Assembly (NCBI RefSeq): GCF_963678635.1
Contig: NC_087062.1
Span: 35,182,052 to 35,246,051, forward strand
Direction: 5' to 3'
Length of the DNA: 64,000 nt
Origin: Symsagittifera roscoffensis
Lineage: Eukaryota; Xenacoelomorpha; Acoela; Convolutidae
A program made the translations under genes and the position numbers. The notes under the pieces were generated by a model. It searched no databases and was not told the DNA's origin. It was given only the letters and a program-made list of their open reading frames with translations. Shown one piece after another: positions 42,439 to 53,273 of this stretch; the stretch's first letter is position 1, and every line of letters starts with the position of its first letter.

Positions 42439-43917
42439 TTGACGAGATGGTTGGATACGTCTGGACATCCAATACCAGGACATCCTGAGTTACCTGTAGA
42501 GAAAGCAGCCGAGCTAAAGATTCTATCCAAGAAGGACCCGGTGCCCTTGGACCTGTTGCTGCGCTTGAATCTGGTCCAGCAGGAACTCTCTAGCATGAAC
42601 ATTAACAGCCTCTCATTATTGGATAAAACGGTGCAGGTCAAACCGCAAGTGATGCGGATGCTGGGTGGATTGTTAGAGAGAGAAGTGACCAGAGATGACC
42701 CCGAGTGGGCAGCAGCAGTGGCATCACTGACAGTCAGTGAGAAGGTGAAGATCATGCCGTCCAAACGACAACACAAAAAAAACGAGAGGGATTGTAGGAC
42801 AATAGTTCAGCAACTAGTATCCTCAAAACCCCAGGAGGTTTTAACCAGTACTTCATACGGTTGGAAAGAACAGGGGAACGATACGCAAAATAAAACCGTT
42901 ACCTTTGTGGACCAGGATAAAGAAGGTGAGAAGGTTGAACGAAACCTGGTTCAAGATGGTTTGTCCGGGGAGACAAACGGTGAGAAGAACCGGCGAGTTC
43001 AAGATAAACAACCGAGACAAGGAAAATTGTCCGGAGAGTCTGATGTAGATGAAAAAGTTCCTGAGGAGAAACAGGACCTGGAGAATAAAGTTTTGTCCGG
43101 GGAGTTCAGATGGATGCGAAGAAGGCACAGAACTGATCTGGACGAGGGGACGTGCTCTATCGCAGACTCTTCAATGGATGGCAACTCCCGGAACTCAGGA
43201 ATCGACACCTACTCAGACAGCAACTCGACCTCAGGATTGTAACTGTCAGAGCTAGCGATCCCCACACTGCTAGTGGAGACTCGAGCAAGGAATCTGGACA
43301 GGGAGGTATATCAAGACCCTGTCAGTGATCGCTACCTCATACCAGGTGAAACAGTCTTTGATAACGCAGCGGATGATCTGGAAACAATAGCGGTATCAAA
43401 ACGTTCGATAAGTTTATTGCCACAAAAAGAGGTAGTCAGGACTGATCTTCAGCCGTTCGAACAGGAAATACAGCCGTTGGCAAAGATTTGGTGCGTGAAG
43501 ATGGAAGAAGACACGCATCAAACCAATGAGCTGAATAGTCAGATGAGGGTCATGAAGACGTACTTGAAGGCGCAATACAGACTCTCGGACCTACTAAGAG
43601 CGCAGAGAAATGATCACATGACAAGCAACCTGAAAAGGTGGGTTGAAAATGGAGCTCCGGACAAAGGCGATCTGGAGGAAGACAGTTATCGCATTCTGAG
43701 ACAGTACTTTATGCAGAAAGAGGGAAGGTTATATCTGAACAAGGACAGGATCGTGGCTTGCAAGAGAAGAGAAGAAGACAAAGTCCTGTTCAAGTATAAC
43801 GCGATAGTGTTGCCGCAACTCTATCAGACAGAACTTTTGTTCAGGTCGCATGATCGAATGGGCCACCAGGGGATCGACAAAGTATATCAAAGAAGCGCTT
43901 TGAGTGGCCTGGAATAA
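42439..43917 (+). pseudogene. pol: Pol linker and integrase zinc domain (F6)
   Basis: Linker (to 43242, TAA), then 43273-43917: METRARNLDREVYQD..., a conserved block YRLSDLLRAQRNDHMTSNL, then the integrase N-terminal zinc region (LPQLYQTELLFRSHDRMGHQG). The match to the minus-strand element at 63400-62250 shows this is one ancestral polyprotein with a long spacer between RNase H and integrase. It is cut at 43917 by the foreign segment. Confidence 0.85.
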
Positions 43918-44218
43918 AAAAGGCATGTGAGAAGTGGGTAACTGTAATAGTTCTTTTTTTTGGCTGAAAACAATAAAACGTCTGAAATCAAGCCACTGTT
44001 CGATCCAAAATAGGCTTGACGTCTATGTATTTAAAAAGTAAGGACAAATGTAGCATTCTTGTCTTAGAACAGGACTGGTTCAAATCGTTTTCTAGACCAA
44101 ATCGCTTCGCTGAAATTTCAAGTTTTTCTAAGCAACCTGTTACAGCTTTCAAACTATCAAACAAAGCGAAAAAAAAAACTAAGGAAAACTTAATTTTGAG
44201 ATGTTTCCATTGAAACAC
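43918..44218. other. Foreign segment truncating the integrase (F6 copy)
   Basis: Same sequence as 32026-32320 with scattered differences, and again a 65-codon ORF (44016-44213). The integrase DDE core and GPY/F region, present at 62240-61256 on the other strand, are missing here. Confidence 0.6.
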
Positions 44219-44301
44219 GAAAACTTTTTTGTGGAAAACTTTTTGTGGAAACTTTTTTGTGGAAATTTTTTTTTTGTGGAAAACTTTTTTGTGGAAAACC
44301 A
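44219..44301 (+). repeat. TTTTTTGTGGAAAAC tandem array
   Basis: Five imperfect units of about 15 bp. Only about one unit is present at the equivalent place in F2 (32320-32345), so this is a local expansion. Confidence 0.8.
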
Positions 44302-44832
44302 AATGAGGTGATTGAAGCAGACGATGAAATTTTACCCCACGCAGAAGAGGACTGGCAAGACCCTGAACAAAGGGAGGTTCCCAAGAACTTGGAACCGGAT
44401 CTTCCGTTCACGATACAGACTCGACAGAATGACAGGACAAGATCCAAGAAGAAATATAACCCTTACGGCGACGACTTTGTAGTGGACAGGATAGATCTAA
44501 AGGAGATAGGGGAAGAAGTAGTAGGTCTAGAAGATATAACTGTGTCACAGGACATTGACATAGTCGATGATCACGATGAGGAATGGATTGAGGACCGGTC
44601 GAAACCCGAGGTAGAATTCGACGACGAGCCACAGCAATCCCACGAACAAGAGTTGACGAATCTGCGTGTCTTGGAGTGGTTGAACGAAATGACGTCGGAT
44701 CCAAAGGAGACCAGTGTCATGGTTCAAGATGTAGATCGTGAAAGCATGAAATACAGCAAAACCAAAGAGAAGATCCTTCCTGGGCTGCCCAGGAAGGGCG
44801 ACTACTCATTCCGGCTTCCAACCTCGACTTGA
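44302..44832 (+). CDS. Acidic C-terminal region of pol
   Basis: Reads from NEVIEADDEILPHAEEDWQDP through an Asp/Glu-rich stretch and a conserved LRVLEWLNEM block to a stop at 44830-44832. The same order (EEDWNEPEQSEIPK, LRVLEWMHN, then GTW..FVRGVEVGITHT) appears in the minus-strand element between integrase and macrodomain. It is therefore a genuine pol segment, most likely an integrase tail. No catalytic motif is visible. Confidence 0.75.
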   Translation, partial: NEVIEADDEILPHAEEDWQDPEQREVPKNLEPDLPFTIQTRQNDRTRSKKKYNPYGDDFVVDRIDLKEIGEEVVGLEDITVSQDIDIVDDHDEEWIEDRSKPEVEFDDEPQQSHEQELTNLRVLEWLNEMTSDPKETSVMVQDVDRESMKYSKTKEKILPGLPRKGDYSFRLPTST

Positions 44833-45494
44833 TATCCGGTATGCGATCGACGGGGACGTCGATGGATATTTTTGTCCGGGGAATGGGGGTAGGACTTACC
44901 CACACTGAAAATTTATTAATAAAAAAATTAAGAATAGCAAGAGAGACAGGATATTTAGAAGCGGAAACAGGCGAGGTTCCTAAGAAACCGGACATAGGTA
45001 GGGTAGTTGAGTCATATTTTAACTTACCAAATGAATATTCAAGTAGCATAATACTAACAGATAGCAATTTCATACTCACAAATAGAACATGTGCGATAGC
45101 AATCACATCAGACATGAGTTTTAAGACAGCGTTAGCAGCAGATTTTAAGAGAGAATATAAAAACATAGAATTCCTTTGGAAGCAAAGACCAGGAATAGGG
45201 AGCGTAGCAGCCTTGCCTCCAGCGGCGTCACAGATACCGGGAAAGTGCTTATGCTTCTTGACGACGAGGGTGACGGAGAAGCGGCACGTGGACCCGGAAA
45301 ATCTAGTCTTGTCCTTGACGAGGCTGAGAGACTTCCTTTTGGAAAGAGAAGTGAGGGAGCTTTCGCTTCCTGTGAACGATCCGAACAGAGGACGACTGCA
45401 TCCACGGGAGGTGTATGCGCTAATACACGTAATCTTCTCTGAAACTAATATACAAGTATACTTACAAAAGAAATATTACTTAAGCATAGGCTGA
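44829..45494 (+). CDS. Macrodomain (OARD1/TARG1-like) at the end of gypsy pol
   Basis: An open 221-codon frame. Residues about 1-40 (STGTSMDIFVRGMGVGLTHT) continue the pol tail. From about residue 85 the chain follows the OARD1/TARG1 macrodomain: AIAITSDMSFKTALAADFKR matches the LAHCISEDC..GAGIA..FKKK strand-loop-helix. LCFLTTRVTEKRHVDPENL matches the YLITK...PTYENL block. LRDFLLEREVRELSLPVNDP matches the L.MP.IGCGL strand, and the closing helix and VYL strand follow. The OARD1 residues used in catalysis (Lys84, Asp125) align by eye with Arg and Gly, and the GAG loop is altered. ADP-ribose binding or another role is thus more likely than hydrolysis. The ATG is probably internal: in the ancestor this part was likely fused to pol. 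Confidence 0.78.
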   Translation: MISGMRSTGTSMDIFVRGMGVGLTHTENLLIKKLRIARETGYLEAETGEVPKKPDIGRVVESYFNLPNEYSSSIILTDSNFILTNRTCAIAITSDMSFKTALAADFKREYKNIEFLWKQRPGIGSVAALPPAASQIPGKCLCFLTTRVTEKRHVDPENLVLSLTRLRDFLLEREVRELSLPVNDPNRGRLHPREVYALIHVIFSETNIQVYLQKKYYLSIG

Positions 45495-45883
45495 GTTTAG
45501 GTGGCATACAGGGGGGCGTCATACTAAATGTGTGTTGTGTGTGATGTGTGTTATGTGTTATGTTATGTGTTATGTTATCTAGACATAAGGGTAAGAAGGA
45601 GTTAGTGACCACGAACAACTGAATGACAATCTTAGGAATAGATCCAAAGTTTGGACTGTCCAATCTTAGTTCGAATTCCAAAATTTTAGAAACTGATTGA
45701 TTTTATTAAATTTTAAGATCAAAATCTTTTCATATGACTGTTTTAAATCAATTTTAATACAAAACTAGTGCAAAGTTGACAAGTGTGAGATTCGTGACCT
45801 CTTTTCTAGATCCTGATTGATCATTTAATCACTCACTTGAGTTCAAATCGTTGAATCAATAATCAAATCAAAAACGAAAGAGA
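45495..45883. other. Non-coding gap with a TG-rich microsatellite
   Basis: Contains a TGTGTTATGT-type microsatellite (about 45525-45585) and AT-rich DNA up to the ORF-X start. The equivalent gap in the minus-strand element is 59577-60103. It could hold a splice acceptor or promoter for ORF-X; no specific signal was proven. Confidence 0.6.
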
Positions 45884-46258
45884 ATGGACAATTTCAACTT
45901 GGATGAATTGATGGACCTGGCAGAGGCATATGTAGGACCGATAGTAGATACAATCTATCGTCGGCTAATGGATCGAGACTTCGCTCTGGTGGAGGACCCA
46001 GAGGTAGTCATGTTGCTGACCGCCTTGATAAACATCTTGGGGCATGACAACAGTGGGAACCGCCCAACGGAAGTCCTATTGATGGCACCGCCCGAACATG
46101 ACCGCCCGAACATGAGAGTGATGAGGTGGAGAAACGGGGCTCTCTCAGGGAGTGACTTGGCGAACGAGCCTGGATTGGAAAGTTCGAGGACCTACCAACC
46201 AGGTGAGATGCCCTTTCCCACCAAGCCTAAGCCTAGACTGAGACGAATGCATCAATAA
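45884..46258 (+). CDS. ORF-X, part A (unrecognised, env position)
   Basis: 124 codons, opening MDNFNLDELMDLAEAYVG, helical N-terminus, closing GEMPFPTKPKPRLRRMHQ. It aligns with 59576-59160 on the other strand: TEVLLM with TEAVLM, W.NGALSGSDLANEPGL with W.VDGGLRGHDIARNPGL, and GEMPFPTKP with GEFPLPTRP. That match across two diverged elements argues that it is translated. There is no signal peptide or membrane segment, so it is not an obvious envelope protein. Confidence 0.65.
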   Translation: MDNFNLDELMDLAEAYVGPIVDTIYRRLMDRDFALVEDPEVVMLLTALINILGHDNSGNRPTEVLLMAPPEHDRPNMRVMRWRNGALSGSDLANEPGLESSRTYQPGEMPFPTKPKPRLRRMHQ

Positions 46259-46395
46259 ATGAACAGCGAGGCTGCTTCGTCTAGTTCACCACTGAGAGTA
46301 GCTGTGCCACCAAAGAGGGCGAGAGTAGAAGAGGAGGTTCAAACGAACGAAATCATGCAAGATATAGATGGGATGAACGAGCGAAATCCTTACTC

Positions 46396-48452
46396 TTGCT
46401 AGCACTGCTGGATATGCATCAAAGCAAACCAATGAGGTTGAACATCAAAGAACCCGTGGAATTAGAACCCATGAGGAACATAGACGAAATCAGGAGATTC
46501 TCAAACAAAGAGCTGAGGCTCACTAAGGAATCTATGGGAGCAATGCTGAAAACCAGTGAATATTGTGGACCGATCAGGAAGAAGTCCTACAGTTACGTGT
46601 CAGGAATCATAGGGATAGCGTACAATCCATTCCTAATTGAAGACATACGCGATTAATTCTTTGATTACGAGCAAGCAGTGTTGCTGAGATTCTGGACGTC
46701 TAGAGTTGCGACGATAAGAAGCGCTGCTAATCGGCAGACCAGGCTGGGACTAGTCTTGGAGGAAAAGACGACAGCACCTTCCGTGCCAGAACCCGACAAA
46801 CGAGTAGAGTTTGGATTGGGATTCTCAGATGAATTACTGAGAACGAGCTTGATGGTGGTATGGGAACTGATGAGACCCTCATGGTGTCCTAGTCCCAATG
46901 CTGATTCGATACTACAAGCAACACAGGATGTACAAAGGGAACTAGTTTCAGACTCTTATCTGCGTGATCTTAATATCATCTATAACGTGATGACAACAGC
47001 CTCTAGGAGCAACGGAGAAGACAAAGTAGAGTTGCCTGGCTGGGGACCAGAGGACTGGTTTAAACCTGGTAGCTGTCTGACAGAAGTCTGTGGACTGAAA
47101 GGTCACGTTTGTGGAGGCCTAGATTGCGTGAAATCCCTGGAGAAACAACACAAGCAGTAGACAATATTGTTTGGGCACAGTGTGATGAAAGCGAAAACGG
47201 AAACGGAGCTGATCGCAGATTGCCATGGAGGAACCGAGGTGAATCTAGTGACTGCACTAGGATTCTACAGCATGTTTGGTTCTTTAGAGTCACTATTGAA
47301 TCTAGAACAGAAACATGAGATGGTCACGGTCATCAATGTAGAAGTGTTCCCAGGAGTTTTGCAGACTGAGCAAAAGCACATAGGAAAATGGGGGGAAGCG
47401 ATCGAGGCGGAAATGAACATCCGACACAATGAAACTTATCGCAGACCATCGGGAGCGCGATACTTGGTGGGATCGACATTAGCTCCAATGTGCAAGAGCA
47501 GATACCCAGTGCATTTCGTAGCTGTGGATGTAAAAAGTACGAGAACGATTGTGGATCAGGCCTTCTCAGTGCCAAAGTGTGTAAGACTAGGAGAACGTCG
47601 GAAAACTCTTATGAGATACTGTGCAAAATATTCTCAGCAGTTCCAGAGAGAACTAAGGAGGAGTTAGAATCGATATTGGGAAAAAAGTTCATGGGATACG
47701 TCAGTGGGAACTTCACTGATTTTGAACGAAAAAACAGAGGATCAACCGTTACGGTTTACAACACAGTAGATAAAAATGCTGAAGTCCACCGAGTGATGAT
47801 GGAAGTGATACCACTACTGGAAGCTTCGGGAAAGCGGAATTGGAGAAGCATCATGTTAACACATTTTGAGTTTCCCTGCCATTGCTTGCTGCAAACATGG
47901 TGGTACCCCGGGCGTGGTAATCTGGTGTTGATCTGGGACTGTGGAGAGCTGCTCTTTATGGGTTTACCAGACTCATCACGACCCATAACGATAGTGATAC
48001 TGGTAGTTATTATGACGATACGATGGCTGGAAGCTCATGTGAAGGAGAACAATAGACAGGAGGCACCAACGAGAGAACAATTGCAGAAATTGGATTGTCT
48101 AAAAGATTTAGATATTTTTGAGACAATGTGCAAGATTCCGAACATTCCGATGGAAGTGAAAAAGATATGGGCAAGAAGACGACTGATGCCATGGTTTAGA
48201 GCCAACATGACTGCATGGTTGTACGAATATGCCAAGAAGCATATGTCGAAGCAGGGCAGAGTGTACAGTACGAATCAACTGGACATTGGAGCAGGAGTTT
48301 TCAAGCGAGCTTTTGTAACTCATTGGAATGCAGTGACCACCGCCGTAAAGAGAATCTCCAGGATGAGTGAAAGTGATGGAAGGGAGAAAGAAGAGATGTT
48401 GAAGGAAGATTTGGAGAGAAATGTGAATTTGTGTCTTCACAACAGCTTCTGA
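46396..48452 (+). pseudogene. ORF-X, part B (unrecognised), broken by stops and shifts
   Basis: Pieces: 46396-46656 (stop TAA after DIRD), 46678-47160 (stop TAG), 47167-47667 and 47490-48452 in shifted frames. All pieces have counterparts at 53273-51235 on the other strand. Conserved anchors are YSYVSGIIGIAYN, WELMRPSWCP, a candidate zinc motif CX4HXCX4C (47089-47127, CGLKGHVCGGLDC), TALGFYSMFGSLE, PGVLQ..QKH, RYPVHFVAVDV and VNLCLHNSF. The last stop (TGA at 48450-48452) corresponds to Cys in the other copy. The whole would exceed 700 residues. I recognise no family. Lack of a hydrophobic leader and fusion peptide argues against Env. Confidence 0.7.
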
Positions 48453-49759
48453 AGGAACAGAGAATCTAACTTTGACCCCCCTACCTTGTTGTAAACAGAG
48501 GGTAGAAGAGCAGAAGTGTTGGAGGACTGCTTCCAACAGCGTCAGAATAGCTAACGATCTGTTGCAAGACACAGAGACTGAAAGTGCAGAGTCAATATCG
48601 CAGAAGGAGGAGATAGAGCATCGACAAATGGCCGAAGAACAAGATGCAAAAAGAAACGAAATTAGAAGAATTTAGAAGTTTTAGAACTTCTAAACGAGGA
48701 AAAAAGAAGAAACAAAGAAGTGAGTAAAGAGAAGAAGTTAAAACTCAGAGTTGTTTTATGTGTGTGACAAAAAACAAAAACTCAAGTGAGAAACTAAGCA
48801 ACCAAGTTGTAATTGAAACTGAAAGAAGACATTTAGTTGAGTTTGGAACATTAAAGAATTTGTTGCATTTAAAAATTTGCATTTTGATTTTTGTTAATGG
48901 CTTTTTTGTTTACTTAGAAAGGCTTGAGTGAAGAGTATATTTAAATATTCCAGCCTGCATGATTGTTTTTATTCAACTAGGACAACTGATCACTTTGTGG
49001 TGACTTGAAAGGCTTGGGTAATCTCTTGAAGAGGGAAATTTTTTCAATGTTTTTTCTAACCACAGAGTTCCTTAATTTTAATATTCAGGACCAATAACCA
49101 CTAAAATTTCCGGAGGGAAGGATCATTGTAGGATAATTTTATCTTGTTGGTTGGCAGGACTGTCCTAAAAACTAACACCTTTTAAAACCTAGGCGACATT
49201 TGAAAACATTGACATTTGAAGTCAGAAAAATGTTTTATCTTAAGTTATATCCTCGAAAGTGCAGATTAATGGGAAAATTTGGAAGGCTATAGTGATGTAG
49301 TATGATGCCATTCATATTCTGCAGTGAGTCAATATGACGTGGATAAAAAGGATTTATTGCATTTTGTAAATTCTACTCGATGGCACTGTACCATTTTTAC
49401 GAAGACTACGAGATTCAATGGGGACATTGACCGTGCTGTCCGGGGAGTGTGTGACATTCGACCAGAATGGACGAAAATGCAATTTCGGATTATTAGCAGC
49501 TAACCTTCCGAACAGGATTAGCAGTGTTATTCAGACAATTGGACGAATCGTGAAGGCTAGAATGTTCTGGTATTTTGAATTTTTCAAATTTCGAATGATG
49601 ACGTCATTTTTCCGAGAAGCGTCAAAAACTACCATTTTAGAAGAAATCTGAAATAAGAACAGAACAACAATAGTTGCGACGGCGACAACAACGATAATCG
49701 CGATAAAAAACAATGACGAGAACTGAACGAATAGCAGAGTTAGCAAAGACCGCTCCAAT
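48453..49759. other. Mostly non-coding DNA downstream of ORF-X
   Basis: The first ~200 bases still show faint homology to the end of the minus-strand ORF-X (RNRESN). After about 48680 the DNA is AT-rich with no convincing ORF. It may contain the 3' UTR and LTR of the + strand element, but I cannot delimit an LTR. Confidence 0.5.
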
Positions 49760-49791
49760 TTGCAACGATTGTGTCACTACAATCGTTGCAA
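49760..49791. other. Perfect 13-bp hairpin
   Basis: TTGCAACGATTGT, loop GTCACT, then the exact reverse complement ACAATCGTTGCAA. Confidence 0.85.
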
Positions 49792-51234
49792 GGCTATTCA
49801 CAACAACGGTTAAGGGTAGAAACTTGGCTTCCGGAGAGGAGATAAGGGAGTTATTTCCCCGAATTCAGGAATCCGGAGGGGTCTTGGGACTTGAACTCAA
49901 ACTGTTTTATACGAACTTTTAGCTTCCTGGTTATGTCTTGAATTGAACTTAATTAACATTTTGATTCATTTTCTGGCGATGAGAAGCTAGGAGTTAAGGG
50001 AAAGTGTTGATCTATCTTCGATGGAGATAGTGATTTTTATCTACTGAACAAAAACAAAAATAATTCAATAACTAAGAGTAGCCCTGTTTTTAGGAGTGAC
50101 CTCGTGGTCTGGGGATACTGAGACCCAGCCATGAGCTCATTATTTTGCATGTAAGTAAGTTAATTTGAGCGTTCTGGTCGGAGCCGGAGAACAGTAACCC
50201 GATGTTGAAAACAGTTTTTGTCGACCCGATGTTGAAAAGACCACCAAAAGAACTGGCTTTGGTAGAGATGGTGAAAAGCATGTAGAGCTTTTTTAGACGT
50301 TGGCCAGTCGTTTTATAGCTTAGCTTTATTCTCCGTCAATATGAGCTTCCGGGAGAATGTTACAGTCCCCATGGTCAGGTCTCTAAATACCTAAAACCCG
50401 CGAACGCCAATAAAAACAGGGTTGGAAGCTTAAGTACACCGATAGTTTTTATTGGACAGTGGAACTTTAATCCATTTCAGATGGATCAACCTAAAACTCG
50501 CCTTATCTCAACATACACACAAAAAACCCACCAAGAATATTAAATTGAGACTCACATACTGACTCGACTTCTAGAATTAGGTGAATAATGTAACAGTCGC
50601 CTACTTAAGTCACATATGAGTTTAGAGAAAAATAAGCCCTATAACTATTGGTTCAAGAGTCAGGGACCCTATCTCTTGTGTTTTTCTAACACAAGCGGTC
50701 GGAGCCAATTCCGTTCACTTGCGATATGAGACTAAAACCCGTGTTACAGCTTAGAGGCCACTACCAAAATACACCCCCCCCCCACTCTAGAAAATAAGAA
50801 CGCCCCCATACTTAGGTCTCGAAATACCTAAAATACACGAACGTCGTTAAAAACAGGGTTGGAACCTCATGTATAGTAACTTTTTATTAGACAGGGGACC
50901 TTTGATCCATTTCAGATGGATCAACCTAAAAACTCTCCCTAACTCAACATAACAAAATAAAACACACTCGAGAAAATTAAATTTGGTACTCACATACCGA
51001 CACGACCTCTAGAATTGAGTAACTAAGTTATGAAGCAACTTTAGAATTGATGGGTAATTAAGTTACACTCGAGAAGTTTGTAAGGAATGAATTTTAGCTC
51101 AAGAAGTAAGTTTTGGGTCTGGACCATTGGGAGACTTCGGTTGTCCACCTTTCCACCAAAGTTTCACTCTGGTCCACTTGAATTTTATTCTCCTCGGAAC
51201 TGATAAGGATCTCTTCCCATGCCTTCAGCTGTTT
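49792..51234. repeat. Non-coding region with diverged direct repeats
   Basis: Two diverged direct copies of about 220 bp lie at roughly 50368-50592 and 50805-51022. Shared strings are AACAGGGTTGGAA, CCATTTCAGATGGATCAACCTAAAA and CTCACATA..GAC.CGAC.TCTAGAATT. Between them is a C10 run (50766-50775), which on the - strand is a purine-rich tract beside the end of the minus-strand ORF-X. This may be LTR-like 3' sequence of that element. One AATCCGGAGGGGTC motif is near 49870. Confidence 0.5.
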
Positions 51235-53273
51235 TTAAGCCCGCATCCACTCCCTTTGCTCTTGTAGTCTTTTCACCTGATTCGGCAGAAACTTCACATT
51301 AGATTCCGTATTTCTGCAAAAGGAATTGTGCAAACTCAGGCTCACGTTCTTCGTCAAGTCCTCCTCTAAAATTGATTCCCTCGCCTTGGTGTTGTCTTGA
51401 GACACTCTACCAACTTTTTTCCAACCCATGGTTATTGCATTACGATGGGTTAAAAAGGGTCTCTTGAAAGCCTCCAGTCCTATCTCGGCCATGAACTGTC
51501 GATACTCCTTCTGATGTTTCTTCATGTGATCCTTCGTCACCGTGTATAACCAAGACGTCAACGTCGCTCGAAACCATGCGAAGAATCTTACGTGACTCCA
51601 CACGTGCCTCACCTCCATAGGTATAGAGAATACTTTGCACACAGTCTCAAACAACTCAAGCCTCCGGTTGTAATCAATGGCATGTATTGATTCCCCTGTT
51701 GATGCCATTGACTCTCGATGTTTCGTCAAATTTTCCTCGATCCATCGCAACGCCAGCATCGAGCTCACCACGAAAAAAGTGACCATCTGCTGATGGTCAG
51801 GTAACCCGACTGGCCAAATTTCTTCCACGTCCCATATCAAGCAGAGGTTCGAATGCTCCGGTTACCACACTGTCTGTGCCAGGCAGTGGCATGGGCATTC
51901 GCCATGTGTCAGGTTGATACTCCCGAGCATCTAACAGAGGTTCAAACTCCATCATCTTCTCATGTGTTACGTTATTTTTTTGCATCTCTGGGGCACTATT
52001 CATCGCTTTCCCGATCGTGTTTTGGCTCTCGAAATCACTCGTTTTTTAAGAGTTCCTCCCCCCCCAGACCTCACTCAAGCTCTCTCTTTGACCCCCGGCA
52101 CAGCTCCCTGGATTTTCCTCAACAGTCTGTGTGAGTGATGCTACATGCGAGCCAGGCGTACACACTTGGTATCGAGAAGGCTTTGTCAATTAACTTCCTC
52201 TGACTGGATGCCTCCACCATCGCCATATGTAATGGGTAGTGGCTTCCACACCGATTGGCCCTTACCGATCCCACTAGAGATTTCGCATTCGTTGGCAAAC
52301 TGTAGGCTTCGCCCACGGGAAACCCCATCCCCGCCTCAAGACCAACCTTCCATCCTCTGTTGTGCTTTTGGACCATCTGCAACACTCCAGGCCATGACTC
52401 CACGCTCAACGCCGTCACCAATTGGTGTTCGGATTCTAGCATCTCCAGTGGTTGCAAGCTGCACATCCTCGAGAAGAATCCCAATGTCGTCGCTATGTTC
52501 ACCATGGTGCTCGCATAGCATTCAGCCACTATCTGCACCTCACTTTTCTTATTCTCCGTGATGTCACTAAACCACGTGGCTAGTTCTTCCTTCTGAAACT
52601 TTTGTATTCTGACGCAGGATCGTCCACCACAGAAATGTTCTCCATCTCCACACACCAGGTCCAGATAACTACCCGGTTCCATCTTCTTCACTAGTTTTTC
52701 TTGCTTGGTCGTCGTTTCCTCCGATTCCTTTCGATGAGGTAATTTTAGTTTGTGCACCACATTCAGATTCCCCAAATCTTCATCCTTCGCTGGTGACAGT
52801 CTCACTCGCTCCGTGATTTCTTCAATCAGACTCGCGTGGGGATGAGGGCACCAAGAGGGTCTCAGCAACTTCCAACAGTCCCCAAATTCGTGACCAACAT
52901 GTCGTTCCCATTTCCCATCTTTAGTTCGACCCTCTTGTTCGAGCGAGGCACGCTGATCACCTCTGGCATCTTCTCAAGTAACAGACACAGGCTTGGCCTT
53001 TCCCTTTCCGTCGGATCGATCTCGATGATTTTCTCCGTTCAGAACTTCAACAACTCCGCCACCTCAAAATTCATGTAGGCGTTTCCGGCCTCCGAATCCA
53101 AGAAATGGTTGTAAGCTATTCCCATCACTCCAGACACATATTGATATTCTCCACATTTTGTGGGCTTCGCATATTCTTCTGCTCGGGCTAAGTTACGATG
53201 ATGTACTTTATGCTCTTCCTCGAATTTCTTTTTGTAGAATCTTCGTATTTCATCAGGTTTCCCATGGCTCTAT
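51235..53273 (-). pseudogene. ORF-X, part B, minus-strand copy
   Basis: Pieces: 53273-52880 (DEIRRFYKKKFEEE..., stop after EVAELLKF), 52868-52119 and 51840-51235, with a frame change in between (51797-52003). Counterpart of 46396-48452. It keeps YQYVSGVMGIAYN, the CX4HXCX4C motif as CGDGEHFCGGRSC, TTLGFFSRMCSL, PGVLQMVQKH, HYPLHMAMVEA and VSLSLHNSFCRN. Divergence between the copies is substantial but the anchors are kept, as expected for a protein that was under selection. Confidence 0.7.

Larger units (their letters stand above)
37468..45494 (+). mobile_element. Gypsy-like fragment F6, the most complete copy
   Basis: Contains gag (5'-truncated), protease, an intact RT-RNase H frame, linker, truncated integrase, acidic tail and macrodomain. 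It has no recognisable LTR on either side. It supplies the reference for reading the other fragments. Confidence 0.88.

Noticed and set aside
45884-48452. ORF-X as an envelope glycoprotein
   Set aside because: No signal peptide, no clear transmembrane anchor, no furin-like site or fusion peptide seen; the position alone is not enough.
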